Shown here: piece after piece, positions 25,304-35,743 of the stretch
How positions within the stretch are numbered: the stretch's first letter is position 1
How the letters are laid out: each line of letters starts with the position of its first letter
DNA from: an uncultured Bacteroidales bacterium
GTDB taxonomy: Bacteria; Bacteroidota; Bacteroidia; Bacteroidales; Bacteroidaceae
NCBI GenBank assembly: GCA_902763885.1
Contig: CACWTU010000001.1
Coordinates: 124,001-188,000 of the forward strand
Length of the DNA stretch: 64,000 bases
Direction of reading: 5' to 3'
Translations under genes and position numbers: made by a program
Notes under the pieces: generated by a model
What the model saw: only the letters and a program-made list of their open reading frames with translations
The model's database searches: none
What the model was told of the DNA's origin: nothing

Positions 25304-27748
25304 CTATTTCTGTTCCTTTTTCCTGAAGTGCCAGACAGGCAATCCCAAAGTCAGTAGAACTGAAAGAATGACCAATGCTATGCACAAGCGGTCTATCTTG
25401 AGTGCATCGGGAATGAATTCCATGATGATAGAGTGCTTTCCGGCAGGGATTACCGCGGCTCTGAGCACATAGTTTACACGCGCAATCTCGTGCTCTTTTC
25501 CATCAATGTAAAGATGCCACTCATTGGGATAGTATATCTCTGAAAAGACTGCAATCTTGTCTTTGCTGGAACTTGAGGTATATTCCAGATGATCAGGAAT
25601 ATATTTATCCAGTCTGATGAATGCGTCGGGATCACTTGATGAAACAGGGATGTTAAGGGCATCGGCAAACTGCTTGTCTGCTACAGCCGTTGTCTTGATA
25701 TCTATTTCGTTCAATGCCTGACTCTCCTGAAGGGGTGAATCTACAAGCAGCAGACTGTCAACGAACCATGCATTGCCCATGGCGCTGGGGTTACGCATTA
25801 CCTCTCCGTCAGAGATGTAATATTTTGTATTCAGCATATTGATGACAGCCTTGTTGTTCTTTGAGATATGGGCCTCAATCAGATCCTGATACCTACGCAT
25901 CTTCACTGCAGAATAACCTCCTATATGTTTTAGCCTGTAAGATGTCCTTGCGTCATTAAAGGTGTTCACATCCAGGTTGAGAACACGATAATCAAGTGAT
26001 TTGTCCTGAAGGATACTCTTCTCCCAGTTTTGCATGGCAAATAACTGTGAGTTCTCCTTGGTTGTTATGAAATCCTGTTTACCAAAGTATTTTCTGTCAA
26101 CAGGAATCAGGTCAGACAGAATGGCAACTCCAAGCGCAAGAGCCAATATGACGGTGCTGTTCTGCTTCTCTTTTCTGTAGCAGTAAACCAGGGTAATGGC
26201 TGCTCCTATAAGCACAAACACAAGACTGCGCAGGGCCGATGATGAGATCAGCGCCTGCCTCTGATTAAGTATGGCGTTATATATGGCGTCAAATATACTC
26301 GGGTCAATGTATGACTTCAATCGCTGGTCATAGGTGGATGTAGTGTCAATTGAGCCGGAAGAAGCTGCAACTATCAGGCAGATGGCCGCGGTTATACCGG
26401 CTGAGATGAGTATGGCTTTCCTGTTTCCTTTTTTGTCATCGGATTCAATCAGTTTCTTGACGGCCAGGAATCCCAGAAGCGGCATGGTTATCTCCGCAAT
26501 GACAAGTATTGACTCTACTGTCCTGAATTTGTTATACAGTGGGAAATGGTCAAAGAATAGTCTTGAAAGCCATTCATAATTATGCCCCCAGGCGAGTGCT
26601 ATTGAAAAACATGTTGCTGCTAGCAGTACCCATTTGTAGGTCCCTTTTACTATTATAAGTCCAAGTATAAAGAGGAAGCAGATAATGGCACCTATATAAA
26701 CCGGACCGCTTGTGAATGATTTTTCACCCCAATACGTGGGTGCACCGCTGCAGAAACCGCGTGCGCTGCCGGCAGAAAGGCCTATGTTCCTGAGCTCCTT
26801 TTCCAGTTTGGAATCCTTTCCAAGATTGTAATTGCTGGCTCCTCCCATATAGTCAGGAATGAGCAGTGTCAGGGTCTCTGCCTTACCGTATGACCATGCT
26901 GTCGCATAGTCAAAATCCAAGCCTACAAGCTTTTCATCGTTTCCCTCATCTGATACCAGTTCACTATGTCCTCCGCGCATGGTCTCTTTCAGATAATTGC
27001 GGTTCATTTCAAGCCAACTGAGTTTTGTTCCCAGGATTATGAGCATGGAAACTATCAGCAGCGCAGTGGATTTAATGAATTCTTTCCAGGCTTTCTTTTG
27101 GGCGTGAATGAATATCTCGCCTATGAACATGACTCCCAACAGCATGAAAACGTAATAGGTCATCTGAGTGTGCAGGGCAAGACCTATGGTTCCGTAAAAC
27201 AATAGAATGGGGATGCCAATCCAATATCTGTTCCTGAATAGGGCATAGAAACCACCTATCATAGGAGCTAGACAGCATATGGCATTGGCTTTTGTGATAT
27301 GCCCGGCAGGGATAATAAGCATGAAATAAGAGGAGAGTGTCAGCGCTATTGCACCGGCAATGCTGATCCAAGGATTTACGTTAAAGCATATCAGCATAAT
27401 GAAGAAACCTATAAGGTACGCTATCAGAATACCTACAGGAGCCTTGTCTCCCACAAGCCCAAGGTGTGAGATTGTTTCCAGTTTGTTACGCAGTTTGTTT
27501 GCGGGTGTCTGTCCGCTTATCTGATATGAAGGCATACCGCCAAACATGGAGTTGGTCCACCACACTTGCCTTCCTTCTGATTTTGAATATTCACGGATTT
27601 CATTTGAGGCTCCTAAGTAATGGGTGGTATCACCGGCTTGCAGCACTTTGCCATCAAGGATAGGAGAACAATATATGAATCCCATAACTACAAATACAAT
27701 CAATGCAGTAATGAAAGGGGCCAGTTTCTTAAGGTTAGCTTTATTCAT
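25304..27748 (-). CDS. YfhO-family multi-pass membrane protein
   Basis: The 814-residue protein has about a dozen hydrophobic helices in its first 550 residues, starting near residue 10, and a soluble domain before a last helix near 785. The early segment GDTTHYLGASNEIREY, then WTNSMFGGMPSYQ, and the late HLEYTSSSSKDKIAVFSEIYYPNEWHLYIDGKEH are typical of Bacteroidota YfhO proteins. These are GT-C-like membrane proteins thought to glycosylate envelope polymers. It follows ispD on the same strand with a 34-nt gap. Confidence 0.88.
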   Translation of the reverse strand: MNKANLKKLAPFITALIVFVVMGFIYCSPILDGKVLQAGDTTHYLGASNEIREYSKSEGRQVWWTNSMFGGMPSYQISGQTPANKLRNKLETISHLGLVGDKAPVGILIAYLIGFFIMLICFNVNPWISIAGAIALTLSSYFMLIIPAGHITKANAICCLAPMIGGFYALFRNRYWIGIPILLFYGTIGLALHTQMTYYVFMLLGVMFIGEIFIHAQKKAWKEFIKSTALLIVSMLIILGTKLSWLEMNRNYLKETMRGGHSELVSDEGNDEKLVGLDFDYATAWSYGKAETLTLLIPDYMGGASNYNLGKDSKLEKELRNIGLSAGSARGFCSGAPTYWGEKSFTSGPVYIGAIICFLFILGLIIVKGTYKWVLLAATCFSIALAWGHNYEWLSRLFFDHFPLYNKFRTVESILVIAEITMPLLGFLAVKKLIESDDKKGNRKAILISAGITAAICLIVAASSGSIDTTSTYDQRLKSYIDPSIFDAIYNAILNQRQALISSSALRSLVFVLIGAAITLVYCYRKEKQNSTVILALALGVAILSDLIPVDRKYFGKQDFITTKENSQLFAMQNWEKSILQDKSLDYRVLNLDVNTFNDARTSYRLKHIGGYSAVKMRRYQDLIEAHISKNNKAVINMLNTKYYISDGEVMRNPSAMGNAWFVDSLLLVDSPLQESQALNEIDIKTTAVADKQFADALNIPVSSSDPDAFIRLDKYIPDHLEYTSSSSKDKIAVFSEIYYPNEWHLYIDGKEHEIARVNYVLRAAVIPAGKHSIIMEFIPDALKIDRLCIALVILSVLLTLGLPVWHFRKKEQK

Positions 27749-27782
27749 AAATACAAGGTGTTTCGTTTATATTGTTGCGAAC

Positions 27783-28490
27783 TTAGTAAAAACTTCCGTT
27801 TGAAAGCAGGAATTCCAATAAAGATATATCATCAGCATAAGTGAGCTTGATATTCCGTTCGCTTCCGCGTACAATACCTACCTTCTCATTGGGGAGATAG
27901 CGCAGTACCGTGCCGCAGTCATCGGTAGCAGTGAATTGAGCATCTTTAAGTGCAATCTCATAGGCCCGGGCTATTGTCTTCTGGCGGAATCCCTGCGGGG
28001 TCTGCATCCTCCACAGCAGGTTGCGGTTTTGGATTGATTCCATGTGTGTTCCCTGGGCGTCACATTGCACGATGGTATCTACGGTAGGTATTGCCACATC
28101 CACAGCGTTATATGTTTCCATGGCTTTCAGCGCATCGGTAATGATACGTTCCGATACTAACGGACGGGCGGCATCGTGGAAAAGCATAACCATATCCGGT
28201 TTGCTGCTGAAATAGCGTACTGCAGCCAGACTGGAGTCAAAACGCTCCTTTCCACCGGGCAATACGGCAGTAACCTTGGTCCAGTTGTTGGCTTTGACAA
28301 TATCTTGTACCTTACCGATGAATTCAGTTGCTGTGACTATTACCACCTGATCTATTCCGGGGTGGTTATGGAAAGTCTGTACGGAGTGTTCCAAAACAGT
28401 CTTTCCACCCAGAAGCAGGAACTGCTTGGGGGTGGAAAGGCCGGTTCTTGAACCGGAGCCTGCTGCCAGTATTACAGCTACGGTCTCCAT
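27783..28490 (-). CDS. ispD: 2-C-methyl-D-erythritol 4-phosphate cytidylyltransferase
   Basis: IspD makes CDP-methylerythritol in the MEP isoprenoid pathway. The 235-residue protein has VILAAGSGSRTGLSTPKQF, FHDAARPLVSE, and RMQTPQGFRQKTIARAYE with TDDCGTVLR, all typical of true IspD. It is the more canonical of the two IspD-family proteins in the window. It lies 11 nt after metG, in the same direction. Confidence 0.9.
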   Translation of the reverse strand: METVAVILAAGSGSRTGLSTPKQFLLLGGKTVLEHSVQTFHNHPGIDQVVIVTATEFIGKVQDIVKANNWTKVTAVLPGGKERFDSSLAAVRYFSSKPDMVMLFHDAARPLVSERIITDALKAMETYNAVDVAIPTVDTIVQCDAQGTHMESIQNRNLLWRMQTPQGFRQKTIARAYEIALKDAQFTATDDCGTVLRYLPNEKVGIVRGSERNIKLTYADDISLLEFLLSNGSFY

Positions 28491-28501
28491 ATCTTATTGT
28501 T

Positions 28502-30563
28502 TCAGCAAACTTCGCTACCTGGTTTTACGGGGCGCTGTACTGTAGTTACAGCCAGTGTGCCGTCTGCGTCAAGGGCGCTCAGAATCATGCCCTGGCTCTC
28601 ACGGCCCAGAATCTTGCGCGGTGCAAGGTTGGCAATGAAGCATACCTGCTTACCTACCAGATCCTCAGGATTGTAGTAGTTTGCAATACCGGAGAGGATG
28701 GTGCGGCCACCAAGTCCGTCATCAATCTTGAACTGGAGCAGCTTGTCAGACTTGGGCACCTTGATGCACTCAAGCACTGTACCTACGCGGATATCCAGCT
28801 TCTCAAACTCGGGGAACTGGATGTTTTCCTTGATAGGTTTGGCAGGCTGAGCGGCTGCGGCAGCCTTCTCATTCTCCTCCTTGCGTTTGAGCAGCTTCTG
28901 TATCTGAGCCTCAATTACATCATCCTCAATCTTCTCAAACAGAAGCTCCGGCTTATTCAGTTTATGTCCGGCGGGCAGCAGGTCAATTGCACCTAAGCGG
29001 TCCCACTGTGCACCCTCCAAAGCAATCATACCGCGCAGTTTCTCACTTGAGAACGGTAGGAACGGCTCAAATGCTATAGCCAGGTTGGCAACCAACTGGA
29101 GAGATATGTTGAGGATGGTCTCCACACGCTTCATATCGGTCTTGGCCAGTTTCCAGGGCTCTGTATCGGCCAGGTATTTGTTGCCTATGCGGGCCAGGTT
29201 CATGGCCTCCTTCTGGGCCTCGCGGAACTTGAAGTTGTCAAGCAGAGACTCAAGCTGCTGCTTTACATCGGCAAACTCCTTAAGGGTGTCGCGGTCATAG
29301 TCTGTAAGCTCACCGCACTCCGGAACCACGCCGTCAAAGTACTTCTGCGTGAGCACCAATGCACGGTTTACAAAGTTTCCGTAGATGGCTACAAGCTCGT
29401 TGTTGTTACGTGCCTGGAAATCCTTCCATGTAAAGTTGTTGTCCTTGGTCTCAGGGGCGTTGGCGGTAAGTACGTAACGCATTACGTCGGCCTTGCCGGG
29501 GAAATCCTCCAGATACTCGTGTACCCAGACTGCCCAGTTGCGTGAGGTGGATATCTTGTCATCCTCCAGGTTCAGGAACTCGTTGCTGGGCACGTTGTCG
29601 GGAAGTATGAATGAACCCTCAGCCTTAAGCATGGCGGGGAATACTATGCAGTGGAACACTATGTTGTCCTTGCCGATAAAGTGAATCAGACGGGTTTCAG
29701 GGTCTTTCCACCATGTCTCCCAGCTGCCGCGCTCGGGGTGAGCATCGCAGAACTCCTTGGTGTTGCTTATGTAACCTATGGGAGCATCAAACCATACGTA
29801 GAGCACCTTGCCCTCGGCTCCCTCAACGGGAACGGGGATACCCCAGTCAAGGTCACGGCTCACGGCACGGGGCTGCAGGCCCATGTCAAGCCAGCTCTTG
29901 CACTGACCGTATACGTTGGGGCGCCACTCCTTGTGCTCCTGCAGAATCCATTTCTCAAGCCACTCCTGATACTGCTCCAAGGGCAGATACCAGTGTGTGG
30001 TCTCCTTCATCACGGGCTTGCTGCCGCTCACTGTACTTACCGGATTGATAAGTTCAGTGGGTGATAGTGAAGTACCGCACTTCTCGCACTGGTCACCGTA
30101 TGCATGGTCGTAGTGGCAGTGAGGGCACTCACCGGTAATGTAACGGTCGGCCAGGAACATCTTGGCCTCCTCATCATAATACTGCTCGCTGGTCTTCTGG
30201 ATGAACTTGCCGGTATCGTACAGTTTACGGAAAAAGTCAGATGCAACCTTATGGTGCGTAGGGGAACTGGTGCGTCCGTAGATATCATATGATATACCCA
30301 TACCCTTGAAGGTATCCTTCATCTGATAGTGGTAGCGGTCAATGATTTCCTTGGGGGTGACGCCCTCTTTCTTGGCGCGGATGGTGATGGGCACTCCGTG
30401 CTCGTCACTGCCTCCAATGAACATCACGTCCACCTTCTTGAGACGTTGGTAACGGACATAAATATCGGCGGGAACGTATGCGCCTGCCAGATGGCCTATG
30501 TGCAGCGGGCCGTTGGCGTAGGGCAGGGCCGATGTAACCAGAATCCTCTTGTAATCTTTCATA
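28502..30563 (-). CDS. metG: Methionyl-tRNA synthetase
   Basis: MetG charges tRNA-Met. The class I HIGH motif appears as [11 protein letters not shown] and the KMSKS motif as KISTS ([13 protein letters not shown]). The zinc knuckle [18 protein letters not shown] lies between them. A C-terminal EMAPII-like tRNA-binding domain ([12 protein letters not shown] to the end) completes the 687 residues. I start at the ATG at 30563 ([18 protein letters not shown]); a longer frame would begin inside the palindromic repeat. It has its own -7 box at 30591-30598. Confidence 0.97.
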
Positions 30564-30590
30564 TTGTGTCTATAATTGTTTCCAGACTGC

Positions 30591-30598
30591 AAAGGTAA
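30591..30598 (-). promoter_or_regulatory. -7 box of metG
   Basis: TACCTTTG on the minus strand matches the TAnnTTTG consensus, 28 nt before the metG ATG. The region where a -33 box should lie is occupied by the inverted repeat at 30602-30706. Confidence 0.5.
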
Positions 30599-30601
30599 TA
30601 A

Positions 30602-30706
30602 AAAATGATACAATTGGGGTCAGACCCCTTTTGCACATGCTAAAGTTTGCGATTATGGATGAATTATGCACGTGCAAAAGGGGTCTGACCCCAATTGTAT
30701 CATTTT
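30602..30706. repeat. Perfect 35-bp inverted repeat with 35-nt spacer (palindrome family member 3)
   Basis: Arms 30602-30636 and 30672-30706 are exact reverse complements. Each arm contains its own palindrome GGGGTCAGACCCC, followed by TTTTGCAC, and AAAATGATACAATTGGGG lies on the outside. The comM stop codon (30700-30702) is inside the right arm. The element lies between comM and the metG promoter and could end the comM transcript in either orientation. Confidence 0.9.
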
Positions 30707-32238
30707 CCCCACGATGCTCGGTCAAGGCTGCGGTACCCAATGGCTTCTGCGATGTGTTGCGGGGTTATGGTGCGGGAGCCTTCCATGTCGGCTATGGTGC
30801 GGGCAACCTTGAGGATTCGGTCGTAGGCGCGGGCAGAGAGGTTCAGGCGGTTCATGGCTTCTCCCAATATACGGATGGCGGCAGGTTCTGCCATCGCATA
30901 CTTGCGCAGCAGACGCGAATCCATTTGAGAGTTGCAGTAAACGCCTTTTTCATCGGCAAAACGGATAGCCTGCACGTTCCTGGCCGCAATGACACGCTCA
31001 CGTATTTCTGAACTCCTCTCACCCTGCTGTGACGATGAAATATCCTCAAAACCTACAGGCAGGATCTCACACTGCAGGTCAAAACGGTCCATCAACGGTC
31101 CTGACACACGTCCTAGATAGCGTTCTATTATAGCAGGTGTGCAGTGACACTCCTTGGTGGGGTGGTTGTAGTAGCCGCAGGGACATGGGTTCATTGAAGC
31201 TACCAGCATGAATGATGCCGGATATTCTACCCTGTACTTGGCCCTTGAAATCACAATTGTGCGGTCCTCAAGGGGTTGGCGCAAAACCTCAAGGGCACTG
31301 CGGGTGAACTCCGGAAGTTCATCAAGATAGAGTACGCCATTGTGCGCCAGACTTATTTCACCGGGCTGCGCATTGCTGCCGCCGCCTGTGAGCGCCACAT
31401 TGGTGATTGTATGATGCGGATGTCTGAAAGGGCGTTCGCTGATAAGGGCAGCTCCGTGACCTGTAAACCCGGCTACAGAATGTATCTGTGTTGTCTCAAT
31501 ACTCTCCTCCTCTGTGAGAGGTGGCAGAATGGATGGTAATGCCCTGGCCATCATGGATTTACCGCTGCCGGGAGGGCCAACCATTATTATATTGTGTGAG
31601 CCGGCGGCTGCTACCTCAAGGGCACGTTTTACTGCCGTCTGTCCTTTGACATCGGCAAAATCAGAATACGTGTGTTCCATACTGGGTTCAAAAGATGCAC
31701 CTGAACGCTCAGTTGCAGTGATGTGCCCGGGAGTCTGGTTCAGAAGATCTACAACTTCACGTATGTTACGGGCGCCATACACCTCTATGCCGTCTATGAC
31801 AGCAGCCTCAGGCGCATTCTGTACAGGCAGGATTATTCCTTTGAACCCTTCACTTCGGGCACGGATAGCCATTGAGAGTGCACCTTTGACAGGTTGCAAT
31901 GTGCCGTCCAGACTCAGTTCACCCATAATAACGTAATCATTGAGCAGGTCTGCGTTCAGTTCACCTACGGTTGCCATGATACCTATGGCCAGCGGCAGGT
32001 CATATGCCGCCCCCTCCTTGCGTATATCGGCAGGAGCCATATTGATGATAATCTGGCATGAAGGGAACTTGTAACCGTTTACATGGAAAGCTGATATTAT
32101 TCGCTCATGACTTTCCTTGACTGCACTGTCAGGCAACCCTACAAGAAAGAATTTGATACCGCGCGATGTACTCGCTTCAATTGTCACGATGTATGCGTCT
32201 ATCCCTTGGACAGCCGCACCGAAAACTTTGATAAGCAT
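30700..32238 (-). CDS. comM: YifB/ComM family Mg-chelatase-like AAA+ ATPase
   Basis: The 512-residue protein has an N-terminal Lon-protease-like domain (residues about 1-170), Walker A MVGPPGSGKSMMARALP, Walker B GVLYLDELPEF, and a C-terminal Mg_chelatase_C domain. ComM is a hexameric helicase that promotes branch migration during integration of incoming DNA in naturally transforming bacteria. The C-terminal stop codon is provided by the palindromic repeat. The start MLIKVFGAAVQGIDAY is typical of the family. Confidence 0.93.
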   Translation of the reverse strand: MLIKVFGAAVQGIDAYIVTIEASTSRGIKFFLVGLPDSAVKESHERIISAFHVNGYKFPSCQIIINMAPADIRKEGAAYDLPLAIGIMATVGELNADLLNDYVIMGELSLDGTLQPVKGALSMAIRARSEGFKGIILPVQNAPEAAVIDGIEVYGARNIREVVDLLNQTPGHITATERSGASFEPSMEHTYSDFADVKGQTAVKRALEVAAAGSHNIIMVGPPGSGKSMMARALPSILPPLTEEESIETTQIHSVAGFTGHGAALISERPFRHPHHTITNVALTGGGSNAQPGEISLAHNGVLYLDELPEFTRSALEVLRQPLEDRTIVISRAKYRVEYPASFMLVASMNPCPCGYYNHPTKECHCTPAIIERYLGRVSGPLMDRFDLQCEILPVGFEDISSSQQGERSSEIRERVIAARNVQAIRFADEKGVYCNSQMDSRLLRKYAMAEPAAIRILGEAMNRLNLSARAYDRILKVARTIADMEGSRTITPQHIAEAIGYRSLDRASWGK

Positions 32239-32285
32239 GGTTAAGATATTGGTATTAATAAGTTAATAAATGGGCAAATACAAGG

Positions 32286-33335
32286 TTATTTCTTTTTCTT
32301 TTTGTTCTGTTTTTTTTCGGGTTGAGGTAATATTCTGTTTAACTCTTTATCCAAATCACTGAATGTAGCTGTATGAAACAGCACTCTTTTTGTTCCCGAG
32401 CAAATGATGAAATAGGGAAGGAATTTAATATTACAGTTTTTTATTACAGTGCTTTCCCATCCTTTATTGTCAATGTATGAGAACCAGTCTAAAGTGTCTT
32501 TTTCAATCGCATTCTTCCATCTTTCCGTGTTGACATCAATGGAGACATCGGCAACATATAGTTTACGGTCAGAATACTTTATTCTTAGCGAATCCATTGC
32601 CCTGCGTGCAGACAGCCCTTCGTCGCCGTTCCAGGTGGCCCAGACACATAGAAGCAGATGATTTGAGGAACCTCCTACCTCTGAGAATGCGAAAGATTCT
32701 CCTAAAGAATCTTTTACGTTCCAAGAATTAAGATAGGTGTTGTTTGCCACTTCACCCCTGAATTCTGATTTAAGGGCTGTAATGTAAGGAGAATCCTGCA
32801 TATTTCCGCTCATTCTGGAGATGAGTGAAATGGCCGATTTTTCATCTATATGTTTGTTCTGAACCAAATGTTCAAATATCACGTATGGAATAGCTTCTGA
32901 GAAAGGATCCCGGGTAATCAACGAATCTATACGTTCTATGCTTTGTTGCAAAGAAGTATCATTCTGTGATTCCATATAGAATGATTGGTACAGGTCATTA
33001 CAGTAACCTCCCTCTACATGAAACAGAGCAGTATCGGAAGGAATTGTTATGGTTGATTCTACATCCTTCTCTGCAAAAACCGGATGACGGCGGCCGTCAG
33101 GCAGTACCAGAATGAGTGTAGTAACCGTATCAGGGTGGAATGACCATTTGAATCGGCCCTCACTGCAAACGATAGTATCAACTCTCTCAAAACGGGAATC
33201 AAGTCCCACTACCAGAATTGAGTCCGTATCATCCTGAACAGTTCCATGCAACACAAACTCTCCTTTGTGCCTGCCACATGATACTGACAGGAACAGAACA
33301 AAGAGAGTCAATATTGCATAAAACCTTGATTTCAT
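32286..33335 (-). CDS. DUF4369-type lipoprotein with degenerate thioredoxin fold
   Basis: The signal peptide ends in LFLSVSCGRH, a lipobox with the lipidated cysteine at about residue 20. A DUF4369-like beta domain (FVLHGTVQDDTDSILVVGLD) follows, then a thioredoxin-like domain from about residue 215. The usual WATWCGPC active site reads WATWNGDEG, so both redox cysteines are missing and it should not be a disulfide oxidoreductase. A lysine-rich tail ends the 349-residue protein. It is 12 nt after typA and 47 nt before comM. Confidence 0.8.
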   Translation of the reverse strand: MKSRFYAILTLFVLFLSVSCGRHKGEFVLHGTVQDDTDSILVVGLDSRFERVDTIVCSEGRFKWSFHPDTVTTLILVLPDGRRHPVFAEKDVESTITIPSDTALFHVEGGYCNDLYQSFYMESQNDTSLQQSIERIDSLITRDPFSEAIPYVIFEHLVQNKHIDEKSAISLISRMSGNMQDSPYITALKSEFRGEVANNTYLNSWNVKDSLGESFAFSEVGGSSNHLLLCVWATWNGDEGLSARRAMDSLRIKYSDRKLYVADVSIDVNTERWKNAIEKDTLDWFSYIDNKGWESTVIKNCNIKFLPYFIICSGTKRVLFHTATFSDLDKELNRILPQPEKKQNKKKKK

Positions 33336-33347
33336 CGGCAGATTCGG

Positions 33348-35141
33348 TTATTTGGCTGCACGTTTGCGCTCCAGTTCGCTAAGTATGATCTTACGCATAC
33401 GCATGCTCTTGGGAGTAACCTCTACGTACTCATCGTTCTTGATGTACTCCAGAGCCTCCTCAAGTGAGAAAATCACAGGAGGAGCTATGTGGGCCTTTTC
33501 ATCGGCACCGCTGGCACGCATGTTGGTAAGCTGCTTGCTCTTGGTGACGTTGATTACCAGGTCTTTCTCATGAACGTGCTCACCAACCACCTGGCCTGCA
33601 TAAACCTGATCCTGCGGGTTCACAAAGAACTTGCCGCGGTCCTGCAGCTTGTCAAGTGCATATGCAAACACCGTTCCGGTCTCCATTGCAACCATAGAAC
33701 CGTTGGTACGGCGCTCAATGTCACCTTTATAAGGTTGATACTCCTTGAAGCGGTGTGCCATGACAGCCTCACCCTGTGATGCTGTGAGCACGTTTGTACG
33801 GAGTCCGATGATACCGCGTGAAGGAATATCGAACACAATGACCACGCGGTCCCCCTGGGTATCCATCGATGTCATTTCACCCTTGCGCTTGGTAGCCAGG
33901 TCAATCATCTTGCTGGCAAACTCCTCAGGTACGCTGATGGTAAGCTCCTCGATAGGCTCGCAGGTCTTGCCGTCTATCTCTTTCATGATTACCTGAGGCT
34001 GACCAACCTGCAGTTCATAGCCCTCACGGCGCATAGTCTCTATCAATATGGAAAGATGCAGCACGCCGCGGCCTGATACTATCCACTTTCCGTCCTCCTC
34101 TGTGCGGCGAACGCGCAGAGCCAGGTTCTTGTCAAGCTCCAGGTTCAGGCGGTCCTGAATGTGGCGTGATGTAACATATTTTCCTTCCTTTCCAAAGAAA
34201 GGTGAGTCATTTATTGAGAAGAGCATACTCATGGTAGGCTCGTCAATTGCGATAGGTGGCAGGGGTTCCGGGTTCTCTGCATCGCAGATGGTATCACCAA
34301 TCTCGAACTTGTCAAGACCAACTATGGCGCATATATCTCCGGCCTCTACGGTAGGAACGCGCTTACGGCCCATTCCCTCAAAAGTATGCAGTTCCTTGAT
34401 CTTGACCTTCTCCTTGCTGCCGTCACGGTGTGCCAGCGTACAGGTCATACCCTCGTTCAGGACACCGCGGTTAACACGGCCTACAGCGATACGGCCGGTA
34501 TATGATGAGTAGTCAAGTGATGTAATAAGCATCTGGAGTGTGCCCTCCTCCTGCTTGGGAGCAGGAATATGTTCGATTATCGCATCGAGCAGGGGCAATA
34601 TGTTGTCTGTGGGCTGTTTCCAGTCGGTGCTCATCCAGTTCTGCTTGGCAGAGCCGTAGAGTACGGGGAAATCAAGCTGTTCCTCAGTGGCATCAAGAGC
34701 GAACATAAGGTCAAACACCATCTCATAGACCTCGTCGGGGCGGCAGTTGGGCTTATCTACCTTATTTACTACAACTATAGGCTTAAGACCTATCTGAAGA
34801 GCCTTCTGCAACACGAAACGGGTCTGAGGCATGGGGCCTTCAAAAGCATCCACCAGAAGGATGCATCCATCGGCCATATTGAGTACACGCTCCACCTCAC
34901 CGCCGAAATCGGAGTGTCCCGGAGTGTCAATGATGTTAATCTTGGTATCCTTATAGGTAATGGAGACGTTCTTGGAGAGAATGGTTATGCCGCGTTCGCG
35001 CTCCAGGTCATTGTTGTCAAGCATCAGTTCACCTTTGGCCTGGTTGTCGCGGAACAGGTGTCCGGCCAGCATCATCTTGTCAACCAGTGTTGTCTTTCCG
35101 TGGTCAACGTGGGCAATAATTGCGATGTTCCTTATGTTCAT
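33348..35141 (-). CDS. typA: Ribosome-associated GTPase TypA/BipA
   Basis: TypA is a translational GTPase related to EF-G that helps 50S assembly and stress responses. The 597-residue protein has the G1 motif [14 protein letters not shown], the ERGITI switch, [12 protein letters not shown], and [10 protein letters not shown]. An EF-G-like domain V ([15 protein letters not shown]) and a basic C-terminus complete it. It diverges from rpsO, with typical promoters in the 121-nt gap. Confidence 0.97.
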   Translation of the reverse strand: MNIRNIAIIAHVDHGKTTLVDKMMLAGHLFRDNQAKGELMLDNNDLERERGITILSKNVSITYKDTKINIIDTPGHSDFGGEVERVLNMADGCILLVDAFEGPMPQTRFVLQKALQIGLKPIVVVNKVDKPNCRPDEVYEMVFDLMFALDATEEQLDFPVLYGSAKQNWMSTDWKQPTDNILPLLDAIIEHIPAPKQEEGTLQMLITSLDYSSYTGRIAVGRVNRGVLNEGMTCTLAHRDGSKEKVKIKELHTFEGMGRKRVPTVEAGDICAIVGLDKFEIGDTICDAENPEPLPPIAIDEPTMSMLFSINDSPFFGKEGKYVTSRHIQDRLNLELDKNLALRVRRTEEDGKWIVSGRGVLHLSILIETMRREGYELQVGQPQVIMKEIDGKTCEPIEELTISVPEEFASKMIDLATKRKGEMTSMDTQGDRVVIVFDIPSRGIIGLRTNVLTASQGEAVMAHRFKEYQPYKGDIERRTNGSMVAMETGTVFAYALDKLQDRGKFFVNPQDQVYAGQVVGEHVHEKDLVINVTKSKQLTNMRASGADEKAHIAPPVIFSLEEALEYIKNDEYVEVTPKSMRMRKIILSELERKRAAK

Positions 35142-35164
35142 ATATACCTTTTTGTTTTCGGGTG

Positions 35165-35172
35165 CAAAGTTA
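35165..35172 (-). promoter_or_regulatory. -7 box of typA
   Basis: TAACTTTG on the minus strand fits the Bacteroidota consensus and lies 24 nt before the typA start. No clear -33 TTG is seen. Confidence 0.5.
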
Positions 35173-35195
35173 CGGGAAAAATGTTAGATTTTTCA

Positions 35196-35225
35196 TTGTG
35201 TATTAAAAAAGAAGATATAACTTTG
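35196..35225 (+). promoter_or_regulatory. Promoter of rpsO
   Basis: TTG at 35196-35198 and TAACTTTG at 35218-35225 with a 19-nt spacer form an excellent Bacteroidota promoter, 38 nt before the rpsO start. Confidence 0.75.
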
Positions 35226-35262
35226 CGCCCGCTAAACGAGTTTTCACATTATTTTTAAGAAA

Positions 35263-35532
35263 ATGTATTTAGACAAAGAGAAAAAACAAGAGATCTTTGG
35301 ACAATACGGAAAGTCCAACACGGATACTGGCTCACCTGAAGCCCAGATAGCCTTGTTCTCATACCGTATTTCCCATTTGACGGAACATCTTAAGGAGAAC
35401 CGTAAGGATTATAGCACTGAAAGGGCACTGACCCAGCTGGTAGGTAAGCGCAGGAGACTGCTCAACTACCTCAAGGAGAGAGACATTGAGCGCTACCGCG
35501 CCATCGTAAAGGCTCTCGGTCTGCGTAAGTAA
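35263..35532 (+). CDS. rpsO: 30S ribosomal protein S15
   Basis: S15 binds 16S rRNA early in 30S assembly. The 89-residue protein has the family core [23 protein letters not shown] and the C-terminal [13 protein letters not shown]. Its length is exactly that of typical S15. It is monocistronic, between a clear promoter and a 19-bp terminator stem. Confidence 0.98.
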   Translation: MYLDKEKKQEIFGQYGKSNTDTGSPEAQIALFSYRISHLTEHLKENRKDYSTERALTQLVGKRRRLLNYLKERDIERYRAIVKALGLRK

Positions 35533-35539
35533 GGCTAGA

Positions 35540-35587
35540 CAAGAAAGAAGAGGGGTTGACCTGGAGGCCAACCCCTCTTCTTTCTTG
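35540..35587 (+). terminator. rpsO terminator hairpin
   Basis: Perfect 19-nt arms (35540-35558 and 35569-35587) with a 10-nt loop follow the rpsO stop by 7 nt. The long stem, rich in GAAG and CTTC, is a very stable 3' end. The right arm is followed by AT-rich repeat DNA. Confidence 0.85.
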
Positions 35588-35696
35588 TAATTGAAAATTG
35601 AAAATTGAGAATTGAAAGACGCAAGCGTCTTATGTCGCAAGCTTACGCAGGTGCGTATGTATTAATTTTCAATTTTCAATTTTCAATTCTCAATTA
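35588..35696. repeat. AATTGAAAATTG-bounded small repeat element, copy 1
   Basis: About 30 nt of tandem AATTGAAAATTG/AATTGAGAATTG units (35588-35617) and their inverted counterpart (35662-35696) bracket a 44-nt core containing GACGCAAGCGTC and CGCAAGCTTACG. The layout is that of a small MITE-like insertion. The related copy at 40134 has similar ends and a different core. Confidence 0.65.
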
Positions 35697-35701
35697 TAAA
35701 G

Positions 35702-35709
35702 TATCTTTG
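35702..35709 (+). promoter_or_regulatory. -7 box of ahcY
   Basis: TATCTTTG matches the Bacteroidota -7 consensus 34 nt before the start. The -33 region would lie in the AT-rich repeat, where no TTG is correctly spaced. Confidence 0.5.
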
Positions 35710-35743
35710 TACCCCAATTAGACACTAGTACACTTAATTAACT

